A stretch of DNA of 64,000 nucleotides from Qipengyuania citrea (GTDB lineage Bacteria; Pseudomonadota; Alphaproteobacteria; Sphingomonadales; Sphingomonadaceae). Of this stretch, positions 28,746-39,117 are shown one piece after another. Position numbers and translations under genes: made by a program. A model generated the notes under the pieces. The model was not told where the DNA came from. It saw only the letters and a program-made list of their open reading frames with translations, and made no database searches. The stretch covers positions 248,001 to 312,000 of the forward strand of contig NZ_JALJZT010000002.1 in assembly GCF_024171405.1 (NCBI RefSeq), read 5' to 3'. Within the stretch, counting starts at the first letter, position 1; each line of letters begins with the position of its first letter.

Positions 28746-29924
28746 GTGCGCGTCGCCCTGTTGTCCGTGCTCGATAGCCAAGCCGATCCGCGCCGGGTTC
28801 CGGCCCCGTTCCGGATGCTCGCCGGCGCGCGCCTCGTCGACCGGCAGCTCGACATCGCGCTGGCGGCGGGATGCGAGACCATCGCCTGCCTCGCCAATAC
28901 GGTGGGGCGCGAGGTCATCGACCTTCAGCACCGCGCCGAAGCGGCGGGTGCGCGTTTCATCGCCATCCGCGAACCGCGCAAGCTTTCGGGTATCGTCACG
29001 GCAAACGATGAGCTGCTGGTGCTCGCACCCGGCGTCCTCCCCGATGAGGACGCGGTGATGCGGCATCTGGCCAAACCGTGCGTGCTGGTCTTCCCTGCGG
29101 ATCCGGCGGTCCAGCGCGGCTATGAGCGTATCGACCTGCATTTCGCCTGGGCGGGTGCGTTGGTGGTGCGCGGCACTGCGGTCGAGCAGCTCGCGCAGCT
29201 GCCGGGCGATGTCGACACGCCCTCCGCGCTGCTGCGGATCGCGCTGCAATCGGGCGTCCGTACGCACCCGCTTGAAACGCGCCTGCTCGACGAGCTCAGC
29301 TGGCTGCGCGATCCGACGCCCGAGGAACTCGCCACGCGCGAGCGGAACTGGGTCGCGGGCCATGCCGATGTCGCTCCGTTCTCCGCACCGGGGCTCGCGA
29401 TTGCCGAGCGCATGGGCGCCCGGCTTGCGCAAGACACAATGGGCGGAACGCTGCCGCGCGCGTTGGCGCTGGGGTCGGCGGTCGCGGCGCTGGTCGCGCT
29501 GACGCTGGCGATGACCGGATGGGCGGTGCCGGGCTTCGGTTTCGCCGCGCTCGCCGCATTGCTGTTCGCGATGGAAGGGGTGGTCCGCCGCGTGGCCAGT
29601 GCGGGGCAATTGCGCCCGCGCGTGCCGGTGCTGGTGCAGGCGCTGACCGTCCTGCTCGATCCGCTGTACCTGATCCTGATCGCCCGCGCGTCCGCGGAAG
29701 ACACCGGATGGCTGCGGCTGTTCGTCCCCGCCGTTTTGTTCGGCCTGCTGCACCTAGGCGAGCGGCTGAGCATGAGGCGCTGGCGGCGCAGCTATGCCGA
29801 TCGGGTCATCCTGACGCTGATCCTGCTCCCCGCGGTCGTTGTGGGAATTACGCTGCCGGTAGTGGCGGTGCTGGCGCTGGCGGTTCTGGTGACGCTTTTT
29901 CTCACTCTGGAACCGCGGGACTAA
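28746..29924 (+). CDS. Nucleotidyltransferase-like membrane protein
   Basis: This is a 392-residue protein with two parts. Residues 1-~165 resemble a sugar-nucleotide transferase fold: an initial strand VALLSVLD, then RMLAGARLVDRQLDIALAAGCETI, which mimics the PLIERVLRALLAAG region of NTP transferases, and FPADPAVQRGYERIDLHF. The usual glycine-rich nucleotide loop after the first strand is missing. The C-terminal third has about five TM helices (residues ~235-390). The two-part layout recalls bifunctional inositol/CDP-alcohol enzymes, but no CDP-alcohol phosphotransferase DG-x2-AR-x8-G motif is present. Start is GTG after gggag. Function not assigned. Confidence 0.7.
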   Translation: MRVALLSVLDSQADPRRVPAPFRMLAGARLVDRQLDIALAAGCETIACLANTVGREVIDLQHRAEAAGARFIAIREPRKLSGIVTANDELLVLAPGVLPDEDAVMRHLAKPCVLVFPADPAVQRGYERIDLHFAWAGALVVRGTAVEQLAQLPGDVDTPSALLRIALQSGVRTHPLETRLLDELSWLRDPTPEELATRERNWVAGHADVAPFSAPGLAIAERMGARLAQDTMGGTLPRALALGSAVAALVALTLAMTGWAVPGFGFAALAALLFAMEGVVRRVASAGQLRPRVPVLVQALTVLLDPLYLILIARASAEDTGWLRLFVPAVLFGLLHLGERLSMRRWRRSYADRVILTLILLPAVVVGITLPVVAVLALAVLVTLFLTLEPRD

Positions 29925-29936
29925 CCGGCGCTTAAC
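29921..29936 (+). promoter_or_regulatory. CtrA-like site before the DUF2336-like gene
   Basis: The sequence ctaa-N7-ttaac matches ttaa-N7-ttaac at 8 of 9 bases and sits 24 bp before the next start codon, overlapping the end of the preceding gene. Confidence 0.4.
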
Positions 29937-29959
29937 CATGTCGATGATATCCGCGATCC

Positions 29960-30922
29960 ATGTCGATGCCTGACACTGTATCCCCCGAACCCGCCGCCGG
30001 GCAGGAGAGCCTACGCGAGGCGCTTGCGCGCGGGAATACCACGCTTGCGCGGATCGGGCCGATCCTCTCGCATTTGCTCGCTACACCGGACCATTCGCTG
30101 TTCAGCGACGAGCTGGTCGCGCGCATTCGCGGCATGTGTCACCACCTCGCCTGGCAGGTGCTGCGTGCGCAGGCCGAAGCGGGCGGGCAGAGTGGACGTG
30201 AGGCGTTTGCCGATCGCCATGGCGAAGCCCTGGCGGAACATTTCTTCGGCAGTCCGGCATTGCTTGCCCATTGCCATGCGCTGGCGCTCGAATGGCAGCT
30301 GACCGAAAGGCTCGAGAGCCAATATGGCCTCGACCCGGTGCTGTCGCCGCTGGTGCAGGAACTGATCGCTGCCGAGGACAGCAGCCTCGCCAGCACCGCC
30401 ATGGCTGCACTCACCGCGCAGGCGCGCTTTGCCCAGACCCAGCGCCGCATGGAATTGCCGCTCAGCGAATTGCCCGGCGACCTGTTCCACGACCTGCTGA
30501 TGGGCTGGCGTGCGTTTAGCGGCCAGTTGCGGTCCGATGCCATGATCCGCGCCGAGACCAAGCTGCGCAATGTCTTCGACGAGGGCGCGGGCCGCATTTC
30601 GCTGCTGTCGCGCGTGGTCGTCGGCATGGGCGGCTCCGCCTTGCAGGCGCTCGATATCGACCGCGCGGGTGCGGCGCTGTTCCTGTCCGCGCTGGCGGCG
30701 CGGTCGGGCCAGACCCGCGTTGCGGCGGTGCTGTCGACCAACCACCAGCAGACCGCACGCCTCGCGCTGGGCCTGCGGAGCACGGGGCTCGAAAGCGCCG
30801 AGGTCGAAAGGCAGGTCCTGCGCCTCGATCCGCAAGCGGTTCCGCCGCGTGAGATCTCAGCGCTCCCGCCCGAGGATGCCCGCCGGCTGCTTGCCGAATC
30901 CGGTTTGGGGGGAGCGGCCTGA
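29960..30922 (+). CDS. DUF2336-like helical protein
   Basis: This is a 320-residue soluble, all-helical protein with no signal peptide. Repeated short helices (LREALARGNTTLARIGPILSHLL, FLSALAARSGQTRVAAVLST, QTARLALGLRSTGL) and the general layout resemble DUF2336 proteins, an alphaproteobacterial family often beside cell-cycle histidine kinases; the assignment is by pattern and is tentative. It is separated from the kinase-like gene by only two bases, so the two are probably co-translated partners. Confidence 0.65.
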   Translation: MSMPDTVSPEPAAGQESLREALARGNTTLARIGPILSHLLATPDHSLFSDELVARIRGMCHHLAWQVLRAQAEAGGQSGREAFADRHGEALAEHFFGSPALLAHCHALALEWQLTERLESQYGLDPVLSPLVQELIAAEDSSLASTAMAALTAQARFAQTQRRMELPLSELPGDLFHDLLMGWRAFSGQLRSDAMIRAETKLRNVFDEGAGRISLLSRVVVGMGGSALQALDIDRAGAALFLSALAARSGQTRVAAVLSTNHQQTARLALGLRSTGLESAEVERQVLRLDPQAVPPREISALPPEDARRLLAESGLGGAA

Positions 30923-30924
30923 CC

Positions 30925-32325
30925 ATGACAACTGTCGGAACCCGCTATATCGCTCATGCGAAGACTGATGCCGAAGCCAGGCTAGTCGAAGCCGATGACC
31001 TGCTGGCCGAGCTTCAGCAGGCCTGCGGCGGTTCGATCGGGACGCGTATCGCGATCCCCGAACTGCTCGCGCTGGTCGAAAAAGCGCAAACCTATGGCCT
31101 GCGCTTGGCGCGGCAGTTCGAAGCGGTGGACGGCGAACACCGGATTACCGCCTGGGTCGAAATCGCACCGCAGACGAATGACGAGGGCGAGGCCGAGGGC
31201 TGCGCGATCGATGTCGTCAACTGGCATACCGAGGCATTGCCGCCGGAGAACGACATCGAGGCGGCGCGGCGGCGCATGGAGATAAACCGGCACCTGGCCG
31301 ACTGCACTGCGCGGCTCGATTCGCAGCAGCGGTTGCTCTCGGTCGATACCGAGGCGGCCGATCTGGCCGAATTTGCGCAGAAGGCGCTGGCCCATGTCGG
31401 CAAGCCCTGGACCGATTTTGTTATCCTGCCGGGCAATACGCACCAGCAGCCGCTGCATTGGCGCCTGCTCGACGGGACGACATGCGAGATCGAGGGGTCG
31501 GCGCGCCGCTGGACGGCACATCTCGAACCGCTTGGCCAACCGCAACCCGGCAGCGCGGGCTTTGTGCTCTACCTGACCGCCGAACGACCCTTGTCCAGTG
31601 CGGGCGATGAGGACGAGTCCGGCGACCGCGAGGGGCCGTCTTTCGGACGCGACCTCACCCCCGTCCTGCGTCAGCCGATCAACCGGATCATCGCCAATGC
31701 GGAGACGATCCGCACCAAGCTCGCCGGGCCGCTGGCGGATGAATACAGTTCCTACGCCGCAGATATCGCCACCGCAGCGCAGCATTTGCTCGCGCTGATC
31801 GACGACCTTTCCGATCTCGAGGTGGTCGAATCGGAGGATTTCGCGACCGCGCCCGACCGGATTGAGCTAGCGGATGTCGCGCGCCGTGCCTGCGGGATAC
31901 TAGGCGTGAGGGCACGCGAGAAGGGGATTGTGTTGGTCGCACCGCCCGAAGGCGAAAGCCAACTAGCAATCGCCGAATTTCGCCGGGTGTTGCAGATCCT
32001 GCTCAACCTGGTGGGCAATGCGATCCGCTATTCGCCCGCTGACAGCCAGGTATGGATTCGCCTCGACCGGATCGGCAACCGGGCGCTGATTACCGTCGCC
32101 GATCAGGGCCACGGGCTGGGCGAAGACCAGCAGGAACGCGTTTTCGAGAAGTTCGAGCGTCTTGGCCGCAGCGGCGACGGGGGGTCGGGTCTCGGCCTCT
32201 ATATCTCGCGTCGGATCGCGCGCGCGATGGATGGCGATCTGACCGTCGAAAGCGCGCCGGGGCAGGGCGCACGGTTTACTCTGTCGGTGCCCGCAGCGGA
32301 AGATCTACGCGAAAAACCGCGCTGA
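30925..32325 (+). CDS. Histidine-kinase-like protein lacking the phospho-accepting histidine
   Basis: This is a 466-residue cytoplasmic protein with no TM helix. A helical N-terminus and a PAS-like region (about 150-220) lead to a DHp-like helix pair (about 240-300) and a HATPase domain (about 345-462). The ATPase motifs are intact: N box NLVGNAIRYSP (Asn365), G1 DQGHGLGE (Asp393), FEKFER and G2 GGSGLGLYISRR. The DHp H-box is degenerate: LTPVLRQPINRII aligns with LSHELRTPLNAII, with Pro246 in place of His and Val for Glu. The remaining helix (AAQHLLALIDDLSDLEVVES) is normal. It may be a pseudokinase or regulate a partner allosterically. Confidence 0.85.
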   Translation: MTTVGTRYIAHAKTDAEARLVEADDLLAELQQACGGSIGTRIAIPELLALVEKAQTYGLRLARQFEAVDGEHRITAWVEIAPQTNDEGEAEGCAIDVVNWHTEALPPENDIEAARRRMEINRHLADCTARLDSQQRLLSVDTEAADLAEFAQKALAHVGKPWTDFVILPGNTHQQPLHWRLLDGTTCEIEGSARRWTAHLEPLGQPQPGSAGFVLYLTAERPLSSAGDEDESGDREGPSFGRDLTPVLRQPINRIIANAETIRTKLAGPLADEYSSYAADIATAAQHLLALIDDLSDLEVVESEDFATAPDRIELADVARRACGILGVRAREKGIVLVAPPEGESQLAIAEFRRVLQILLNLVGNAIRYSPADSQVWIRLDRIGNRALITVADQGHGLGEDQQERVFEKFERLGRSGDGGSGLGLYISRRIARAMDGDLTVESAPGQGARFTLSVPAAEDLREKPR

Positions 32326-32517
32326 TCAGCGCCGCCGCGCGGCTTTCCAGAACAGCAGAAGCCCGATGAGGAAGGTGATGGTGCCGTAAAGCGCCCAGCG
32401 CTGCTCGGCGAGCATGAAGCTCTCCGCCGGCCACATCACCAAGCCCAGCCCTTGGAACGCCCACAGGCCTCCGGAGAGCATCAAAGCCACTCCGAAGACC
32501 TGAAGGACGAAGCGCAT
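32326..32517 (-). CDS. Small two-TM membrane protein
   Basis: This 63-residue protein has two hydrophobic helices (VLQVFGVALMLSGGLWAF and LYGTITFLIGLLLFW) and a basic end KAARRR. It lies 1 nt downstream of the citrate synthase gene on the same strand. Its stop abuts the kinase-like gene's stop on the other strand. It is a short conserved-looking frame of unknown function. Confidence 0.7.
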   Translation of the reverse strand: MRFVLQVFGVALMLSGGLWAFQGLGLVMWPAESFMLAEQRWALYGTITFLIGLLLFWKAARRR

Positions 32518-32518
32518 A

Positions 32519-33805
32519 TCAGCGCTGGCTGATGGAGACGTAGTCGCGTTCGGTCGGGCCGGTGTAAAGCTGGCGCGGACGGCCGATGACCTGTGCGGGG
32601 TCGGAGATCATTTCGTTCCACTGCGCGACCCAGCCGACGGTGCGGGCAAGCGCGAACAGCGCGGTGAACATCGTCGTCGGGAAACCGATCGCGTTGAGGA
32701 TGATGCCCGAATAGAAGTCGACGTTCGGGAAAAGCTTCTTTTCCTTGAAGTAGTCGTCGTTGAGCGCGAGTTCCTCGAGCTTGAGCGCGGTCTCGAACAC
32801 CGGGTCCTTGACGTTGAGCGCCTCGAACACTTCGCGCAGCGTCTGCTGCATCACGGTCGCCCGCGGGTCGTAGTTCTTGTACACGCGGTGGCCGAAACCC
32901 ATCAGACGGAACGGGTCGTTCTTGTCCTTGGCGCGCTCGATGTAGTGCGGGATGCGATCGGGCGTGCCGATTTCCTGCAGCATGTTGAGCGCGGCTTCGT
33001 TGGCGCCACCATGCGCCGGACCCCACAGGCAGGCGATTCCGGCCGCGATGCAGGCGAACGGATTGGCGCCCGACGAACCGGCAAGGCGCACGGTCGAGGT
33101 CGAGGCGTTCTGTTCGTGGTCGGCATGGAGGATGAAAATGCGATCCATCGCGCGCTCGATGGCGGGGTGGATTTCATATTCCTCGGCCGGGACGCCGAAG
33201 GTCATGCGCAGGAAATTGCCCGTGTAGCTCAGCGAGTTGTCGGGCTGCATCATCGGCTGACCGACCGAATATTTATACGCCATGGCGGCAATGGTCGGCA
33301 TCTTGGCGATCAGCCGGTGGCTGGCGATCTTGCGCTGCTCGGGGTCCGAGATGTCGGTGCTGTCGTGATAGAAGGCCGACAGCGCGCCGACCACGCCGCA
33401 CATGATTGCCATGGGGTGCGCATCGCGGCGGAAACCCTGGTAGAACTGGCGCAGCTGGTCGTGCAGCATGGTGTGCCGCGTGATCGTGTAGGTGAAGTCG
33501 TCGAGTTCGCTCTGCTGAGGCAATTCGCCATTGAGCAGCAGGTAGGAGACTTCCATGAAGGAGGAATTTTCCGCCAGCTGGCCGATCGGATAGCCGCGGT
33601 GCAGCAGGATGCCTTCTTCACCGTCGATATAGGTCAGCGCGCTTTCGCAGCTGGCGGTCGACTTGTAGCCCGGGTCGTAAGTGAACTTGCCGGTGGTGCC
33701 GTACAGCTTGCGGATATCGACCACATCGGGGCCGACGCTGCCCTGCAGCACGGGGAATTCCTGGGTCTGACCGCCCAGATCGAGGGTTGCCTGCTTGTCG
33801 GCCAC
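32519..33805 (-). CDS. gltA: Citrate synthase
   Basis: This 428-residue enzyme condenses acetyl-CoA and oxaloacetate at the entry of the TCA cycle. Active-site histidines are in [11 protein letters not shown] and [15 protein letters not shown], and the catalytic Asp lies in the later [21 protein letters not shown] region. [32 protein letters not shown] is the type II (hexameric, NADH-regulated) signature. Start is GTG at 33805 following gaggag; an open frame continues upstream but overlaps gltX. Confidence 0.95.
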   Translation of the reverse strand: MADKQATLDLGGQTQEFPVLQGSVGPDVVDIRKLYGTTGKFTYDPGYKSTASCESALTYIDGEEGILLHRGYPIGQLAENSSFMEVSYLLLNGELPQQSELDDFTYTITRHTMLHDQLRQFYQGFRRDAHPMAIMCGVVGALSAFYHDSTDISDPEQRKIASHRLIAKMPTIAAMAYKYSVGQPMMQPDNSLSYTGNFLRMTFGVPAEEYEIHPAIERAMDRIFILHADHEQNASTSTVRLAGSSGANPFACIAAGIACLWGPAHGGANEAALNMLQEIGTPDRIPHYIERAKDKNDPFRLMGFGHRVYKNYDPRATVMQQTLREVFEALNVKDPVFETALKLEELALNDDYFKEKKLFPNVDFYSGIILNAIGFPTTMFTALFALARTVGWVAQWNEMISDPAQVIGRPRQLYTGPTERDYVSISQR

Positions 33806-33815
33806 GCGTGTCTCC

Positions 33816-35267
33816 TCACTCGTTCTCTTCGGTGCCTGCGGGCGAGGCGGCCTGCGCATCGATACGCAAGAGCGACTCTTCCTTGCCCAACAGGACCAGC
33901 ACATCGAAAATGCCGGGTGACGTTGTCGTCCCCGTCAGCGCTGCGCGCATGGGTTGCGCGAGCTTGCCGAGACCCAGTTCGAGTTGCTCGGCATAGGCCT
34001 TCGTAGTGGCTTCCAGCGCCTCGATTGTCCAGTCATTTTGCACATGCAGCATTTTGGACAATCCGGCGAGGCGCGCGCGCGCTTCATCGTCCAGCAAGCC
34101 CGCCGCTTTCTCGGTCATATCGAGCGGATGCTTGGCGAACAGAAATGCAGCCCCATCAACAAGTTCGTTGACGGACTTTGCGCGCGTTTTGAGCACCGGC
34201 ATCGCCTCGGCAAGCAGCGCTTCATCGGCCTGTTCGCCAATCCGCTCCGCCACGATTTTGGCGAGCCGGGCATCGTCCGCTTCGCGGATGTAATGGCCGT
34301 TGAGGTTCTGCAGCTTCTTGATGTCGAACCGCGCGGGCCCCTTGCCGACGCCGCCGAGATCGAACAGCTCGATCGCTTCCTCGCGCGTGATCTCCTCGCG
34401 GTCGCCATGGCCCCAACCGAGACGGAGGAGATAGTTGAACAGCGCTTCGGGAAGGACGCCTTCGTCATCGCGATAGGCGGCAACCCCGACGGCGCCGTGG
34501 CGCTTGGACATCTTCGCGCCGTCCGGTCCGTGGATGAGTGGGACATGCGCATAGACCGGATCGGGCCAATTGCCTTCGACCTGGTCCATCGCGCGGACCA
34601 CCGGCAGCTGGCGAAAGGCGTTGTTGAGATGATCGTCGCCGCGGATCACATGCGTCACGCCCATGTCGTGATCGTCGACCACCACCGCGAGCATGTAGGT
34701 GGGGGTCCCGTCGGCGCGCAGCAGGACATAGTCGTCGATCTCGGCATTCTTCACCGTGACCTTGCCCTGGACCTGGTCGTGGATCGTGGTTTCGCCCTCG
34801 GTCGGAACCTTGAGGCGGATCACATAGGGCGCGGCCTCGGGCGCTTCGCTTGCGTCGCGATCGCGCCACCGGCGGTCGTAGCGCATCGGCTGCTTGTTGG
34901 CCCGCTGCTCGGCGCGCATTGCCTCGAGTTCTTCGGGCGTGGCGAAGCATTTGTAGGCGTGTCCCGCGTCGAGCAGCTTGTGCGCGACCTCGGCGTGGCG
35001 TTCGGCGCGGTCGGACTGGAAGATCGGCGGTTCGTCGAAATCGAGGCCGAGCCAGTCGAGCCCCTCGATGATCTTGTCGATCGCATCCTGCGTGCTGCGC
35101 TTGCGATCGGTATCCTCGATCCGCAGCAAGGTGCGACCGCCATGGTGCCGCGCATAGAGCCAGTTGAACAGCGCCGTACGTGCGCCGCCGATATGGAGAT
35201 ATCCGGTGGGCGAGGGAGCGAAGCGGGTGACGACCGGAGGGGTCTCGCTGCCACTATCGCTTGCCAT
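33816..35267 (-). CDS. gltX: Glutamyl-tRNA synthetase
   Basis: This 483-residue class I synthetase charges tRNA with glutamate. The HIGH motif appears as [19 protein letters not shown] and the KMSKS motif as AKMSKRHG; the anticodon-binding helical C-terminus follows. Start ATG at 35267 gives [22 protein letters not shown]. It is divergent from comEC with 28 bp between the starts, and 10 nt upstream of gltA. Confidence 0.95.
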   Translation of the reverse strand: MASDSGSETPPVVTRFAPSPTGYLHIGGARTALFNWLYARHHGGRTLLRIEDTDRKRSTQDAIDKIIEGLDWLGLDFDEPPIFQSDRAERHAEVAHKLLDAGHAYKCFATPEELEAMRAEQRANKQPMRYDRRWRDRDASEAPEAAPYVIRLKVPTEGETTIHDQVQGKVTVKNAEIDDYVLLRADGTPTYMLAVVVDDHDMGVTHVIRGDDHLNNAFRQLPVVRAMDQVEGNWPDPVYAHVPLIHGPDGAKMSKRHGAVGVAAYRDDEGVLPEALFNYLLRLGWGHGDREEITREEAIELFDLGGVGKGPARFDIKKLQNLNGHYIREADDARLAKIVAERIGEQADEALLAEAMPVLKTRAKSVNELVDGAAFLFAKHPLDMTEKAAGLLDDEARARLAGLSKMLHVQNDWTIEALEATTKAYAEQLELGLGKLAQPMRAALTGTTTSPGIFDVLVLLGKEESLLRIDAQAASPAGTEENE

Positions 35268-35295
35268 TGTCACTCGCTTCCTTTCAAACACTTGC

Positions 35296-37497
35296 ATGGC
35301 GACGCAGGGGACGCCTTCGGTACCGATGGGGGAGGCGGACGAAGAGGCCCGCCCCGCAGTGCCGCGCCCTTGGCGCATGCGCGGTCTCTTGTCCAGTTTC
35401 GCCGGGCGATCCGAAGCATTTCTGGAAGGCGCGCAATTCGACCGTGGGCCGTGGCTGGCGGTCGCGTTCGCCGCGGGCATCGGGCTGTGGTTCTATCTCG
35501 GCGCGCCATGGCAATGGCTGGCGGTAATCGGCGGCACGGCGGGCGCTGCAACCGCAGCCTTCGCGCGGTGGCGCGGCAGGGACGAACGCGCCTATTTGCT
35601 GGCTGCAAGCCTGTCGGTCCTGATCGCGCTGGCGCTCGGCATGTCGCTGGTATGGGCGCGCTCGGCGATGGTGGGGGCGGAGCCGCTCGCCTATCCGCGG
35701 TTCGAGCGGATCGACGGGCGTATCCTCGAGCGCGAGGAGCAACCGGCGGAGGACCGCGTCCGGCTTATCCTTGCCGCGCGCAATGCGGAGACGGGGCGGG
35801 CGGTCGCCTATCGCGTGAACCTGCCTCTGGCGAAGGACCAGCCCGGCTTGCGCGAGGGCGCGCGGGTGCGGCTGTCGGCGCGGCTGATGCCGCCGTCCCC
35901 GCCAATCATCCCCGGAGCGTATAATTTCGCGCGGCGTGCCTGGTTCGACGGGCTGTCGGCTACGGGATCGGTCGTGGGCGAGGTCGAACTGGTCACGCCG
36001 CCGCCGCAGTCGCGCCTGACCGTGGCTTCGATCCAGCGGCGGCTGTCGGCGCATGTGCGCAGCCGGCTCGACGGCACGCCGGGCGCGATTGCCGCGACGC
36101 TGGCCAGCGGCGATCGCGGCGCCATTCCCGAACGCGACGAAGAGGCCATGCGCGATGCGGGGCTGACCCATTTGCTGTCGATCAGCGGGCTGCATGTCAG
36201 CGCGATCATCGCGGCGAGCTATATCGTGGTCCTGAAGCTGCTGGCGCTATGGCCGTGGCTGGCCTTGCGGGTGCGGCTGCCGCTGGTCGCTGCGGGTGCA
36301 GCGGCGCTGGCGGGGATCGCCTATACGCTGCTGACGGGCGCGCAGGTGCCGACCGTGCGCAGCTGTATCGGCGCGCTGCTGGTGCTGGTTGCGCTGGCTT
36401 TGGGGCGTGAACCGCTTTCGCTGCGGATGGTCGCGATTGCCGCAGGCGTCGTGCTGGCGCTGTGGCCGGAATCGCTGGTCGGGCCGAGTTTCCAGATGAG
36501 CTTTGCGGCGGTCATCGCGATCGTCTCGCTGCATAATGTCCAGGCGGTGCGCGATTTTCTGGCGCCACGCCAGGAGAACGGGCTGCTCCGGTTCCTGCGG
36601 CGAACTTCGATCCTGTTCCTGACCGGACTGGTCATCGAGCTCGCGCTGATGCCGATTGTGCTGTTCCACTTCCACCGTGCGGGCGTTTACGGCGCTGCCG
36701 CCAATCTGGTTGCTATTCCCTTGGTCACCTTCATCTCGATGCCGCTGGTGGCACTGGCGTTGGCGCTCGACGTCGTCGGCGCGGGCGCGCCCGTGTGGTG
36801 GCTGGTCGGGCAGTCGCTCGACCTGTTGCTGGGTATTGCGCATCTGTTTGCCGAGCAGCCGGGGTCGGTAAAGCTGGCCCCGCGGATCGGGATGGGCGCC
36901 ATCACGCTGTATCTGGTTGGTGCGCTGTGGCTGGCGCTATGGCAGGGCCGGGCGCGTCTGTGGGGGCTTGGGCCGGTCGTGGTCGCTGCGGTGTTCATGC
37001 TGCAGGCGCCGGTGCCCGATATCCTGATCACGCGCGACGGGCGCGATATCGGCGTTGCGAACGAGGCCGAACGGCTGCTGGTGCTACGCGATAGCGAGGG
37101 TGGATATGCGCAGGAGAACCTGCTCGAACTCGCCGGCACCGATCGGCAACCGCTGGCTATCGCGGAGTGGCCGCGCAGCCGGTGCAGCGCCGAATTCTGT
37201 TCGCTGACCGTCACGCGCGAGGGCCGTGCCTGGTCGCTCCTGATCGCGCGTAGCCGGGACCTGGTGGAGGAGCGCGCGCTGGCCGCAGCCTGCCGGAACG
37301 CCGACATCGTCATCGCCGATCGCTTCCTGCCCCGCAGTTGCCGCCCGCGATGGCTCAAGGCCGACCGGCGTTTCCTCGAGCGAGAGGGCGGGGTCGCGCT
37401 CTATCTGGGCGCACGGCGTATCGACACCGTGGCGCAGGACCAGGGAGAGCATGGCTGGTGGCGCGCGCCGGAGGACAGACGCGCGCCTCGGAATTAG
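35296..37497 (+). CDS. comEC: ComEC/Rec2 family DNA-uptake channel
   Basis: This 733-residue inner-membrane protein would form the channel for single-stranded DNA during natural transformation. After a helical N-terminus, an OB-fold-like periplasmic domain ([37 protein letters not shown]) precedes the Competence domain, with [22 protein letters not shown] and [10 protein letters not shown] motifs and about ten TM helices. The C-terminal metallo-beta-lactamase-like domain is degenerate: no HxHxDH metal motif is visible, as in many alphaproteobacterial homologues. Its stop overlaps the convergent lexA stop by 4 bp. No other competence genes are in the window. Confidence 0.88.
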   Translation: MATQGTPSVPMGEADEEARPAVPRPWRMRGLLSSFAGRSEAFLEGAQFDRGPWLAVAFAAGIGLWFYLGAPWQWLAVIGGTAGAATAAFARWRGRDERAYLLAASLSVLIALALGMSLVWARSAMVGAEPLAYPRFERIDGRILEREEQPAEDRVRLILAARNAETGRAVAYRVNLPLAKDQPGLREGARVRLSARLMPPSPPIIPGAYNFARRAWFDGLSATGSVVGEVELVTPPPQSRLTVASIQRRLSAHVRSRLDGTPGAIAATLASGDRGAIPERDEEAMRDAGLTHLLSISGLHVSAIIAASYIVVLKLLALWPWLALRVRLPLVAAGAAALAGIAYTLLTGAQVPTVRSCIGALLVLVALALGREPLSLRMVAIAAGVVLALWPESLVGPSFQMSFAAVIAIVSLHNVQAVRDFLAPRQENGLLRFLRRTSILFLTGLVIELALMPIVLFHFHRAGVYGAAANLVAIPLVTFISMPLVALALALDVVGAGAPVWWLVGQSLDLLLGIAHLFAEQPGSVKLAPRIGMGAITLYLVGALWLALWQGRARLWGLGPVVVAAVFMLQAPVPDILITRDGRDIGVANEAERLLVLRDSEGGYAQENLLELAGTDRQPLAIAEWPRSRCSAEFCSLTVTREGRAWSLLIARSRDLVEERALAAACRNADIVIADRFLPRSCRPRWLKADRRFLEREGGVALYLGARRIDTVAQDQGEHGWWRAPEDRRAPRN

Positions 37498-38183
37498 TGA
37501 TACCGGCGCAGCAGACCGGCCAGCTTGCCTTGCACCTGGACACGGTGCGAATCGTAAACCTGTGGCTCGTAAGAGCCGTTGGCGGGGTCGAGGATGACGC
37601 GCCCGGCGTCCTTGCGCAGATATTTGAGCGTCGCTTCCTCATTGTCGACCAGCGCGACCACGATTTCGCCATCGCGGGCGCTGTCGGTGCGCTTCACCAA
37701 GGCAAAGTCGCCATCGAAAATGCCCGCTTCGATCATCGAATCGCCCGACACCTCGAGTGCGTAATGTTCACCCGGGCCGAGCAGCGCGGCGGGGACCGGC
37801 ATGCTCGACTGGCCTTCGATCGCTTCGATCGGCGCGCCTGCGGCAATACGGCCGTGCAGCGGCACATCGATAATGTCATTGGCGGGTGCGGGCGCGACCG
37901 GCTTGGGCGTGATCGCCGATACCACGGAGTCGTTCGCAGGGGCGGGCTGTGCCGCGCCCATCACTGCGTTCTCGGGCAGCTTGACCACTTCGAGCGCGCG
38001 TGCGCGGTTGGGCAGGCGGCGGATGAAGCCGCGCTCTTCAAGCGCCGAGATCAGGCGATGCACGCCCGACTTGCTCTTGAGGTCGAGCGCTTCCTTCATC
38101 TCCTCGAAACTCGGCGAAATGCCGGTCTCTTCCAGGCGCTGCTGGATAAAGCGGATCAATTCGTGCTGCTTGGCGGTCAGCAT
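37494..38183 (-). CDS. lexA: SOS-response repressor LexA
   Basis: This 229-residue repressor has an N-terminal winged helix ([32 protein letters not shown]), a linker with the Ala-Gly self-cleavage bond ([10 protein letters not shown]) and a C-terminal S24 peptidase domain with Ser in SGDSMIEAG and Lys in EATLKYLRK. It binds SOS operators and autocleaves when RecA is activated. An alphaproteobacterial SOS box lies 36 bp upstream, showing autoregulation. In several relatives moaC and moeA sit between trpC and lexA; they are absent here. Confidence 0.95.
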   Translation of the reverse strand: MLTAKQHELIRFIQQRLEETGISPSFEEMKEALDLKSKSGVHRLISALEERGFIRRLPNRARALEVVKLPENAVMGAAQPAPANDSVVSAITPKPVAPAPANDIIDVPLHGRIAAGAPIEAIEGQSSMPVPAALLGPGEHYALEVSGDSMIEAGIFDGDFALVKRTDSARDGEIVVALVDNEEATLKYLRKDAGRVILDPANGSYEPQVYDSHRVQVQGKLAGLLRRYH

Positions 38184-38219
38184 GGTGCGAACTCCCGTAT
38201 CGCCTGTTCACAAAGCTGT

Positions 38220-38234
38220 GAACGAATACGGAAC
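38220..38234 (-). promoter_or_regulatory. LexA box (SOS operator) of lexA
   Basis: On the minus strand this reads gttc-N7-gttc (gttccgtattcgttc), the alphaproteobacterial LexA operator, perfectly placed ahead of lexA. A second dyad overlaps it, gttcac-aaagct-gtgaac (38206-38223). Confidence 0.82.
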
Positions 38235-38330
38235 AATTAAGCAACCTGATTCGCCAAGTCAAGCAATCCCGCCATTTTCGAGTGATTTACGCAGGAACAC
38301 CTGTTCCCGCTTTGCCCCAAAGGTGCTGCG

Positions 38331-39116
38331 TCAGCGCCCGAGCAAGGCGCGGGTCGCCGCGGTCACATCCGCCTGACGCATCAGGCTTTCACCGACAAGG
38401 AAGGTGCGGACGCCCGAACGCGCGAGCCGCACACAATCACCGTGCGTCGTGATGCCGCTTTCGCCGACCAGCAGCGCGCCTTCGGGTGCGAGCGGGGCCA
38501 GCATCTCGGTGGTAGCGAGGTCAGTGGTGAAGCTGCGCAGATCGCGGTTGTTCACGCCGATAAGGCGCGATTTAAGGCGTGCGGCGCGCTCCATCTCGGC
38601 GCGGTCATGCACTTCGACCAGCACGTCCATTCCGAGGTCCAAGGCGGCCGCTTCGATCTCGGCCATGACGCCGTTTTCGAGCGCCGCGACAATGATCAGG
38701 ATCGCATCGGCCCCGATCGCCCGTGCTTCGGCAACCTGCCACGGATCAACCATGAAATCCTTGCGCAGTGCGGGCAGATCGCAGGCCGCACGTGCGGCGA
38801 CGAGGTAATCTTCATGACCTTGGAAATAGGGCGCATCGGTGAGCACCGAAAGGCAGGCAGCTCCGCCCGCAGCATAGGCGCGGGCATGCTCTGCGGGTTG
38901 GAAATCTTCGCGAATCAAACCCTTTGAGGGAGAAGCTTTCTTGATTTCCGCAATCAGGCCGAAGCCGTCCTGCTGTGCCCGAGCGAGGGCAGACTGGAAC
39001 CCACGGGGCGCCGACTGCTCCTTCGCGCGCGCTTCGAGATCGGCGAGCGTGTGATCGCGCTTGCGCGCGGCCACCTCGTCGCGCTTGGTCGCGCAGATTT
39101 CTTCCAGCTTGTTCAT
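38331..39116 (-). CDS. trpC: Indole-3-glycerol phosphate synthase
   Basis: This 261-residue TIM-barrel enzyme closes the indole ring from CdRP in tryptophan synthesis. Signatures are [44 protein letters not shown] and LVGESGI. There is no fused PRAI domain. It lies one base after trpD and is the last trp gene of the run; the lexA control region follows. Confidence 0.95.
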   Translation of the reverse strand: MNKLEEICATKRDEVAARKRDHTLADLEARAKEQSAPRGFQSALARAQQDGFGLIAEIKKASPSKGLIREDFQPAEHARAYAAGGAACLSVLTDAPYFQGHEDYLVAARAACDLPALRKDFMVDPWQVAEARAIGADAILIIVAALENGVMAEIEAAALDLGMDVLVEVHDRAEMERAARLKSRLIGVNNRDLRSFTTDLATTEMLAPLAPEGALLVGESGITTHGDCVRLARSGVRTFLVGESLMRQADVTAATRALLGR

Positions 39117-39117
39117 G

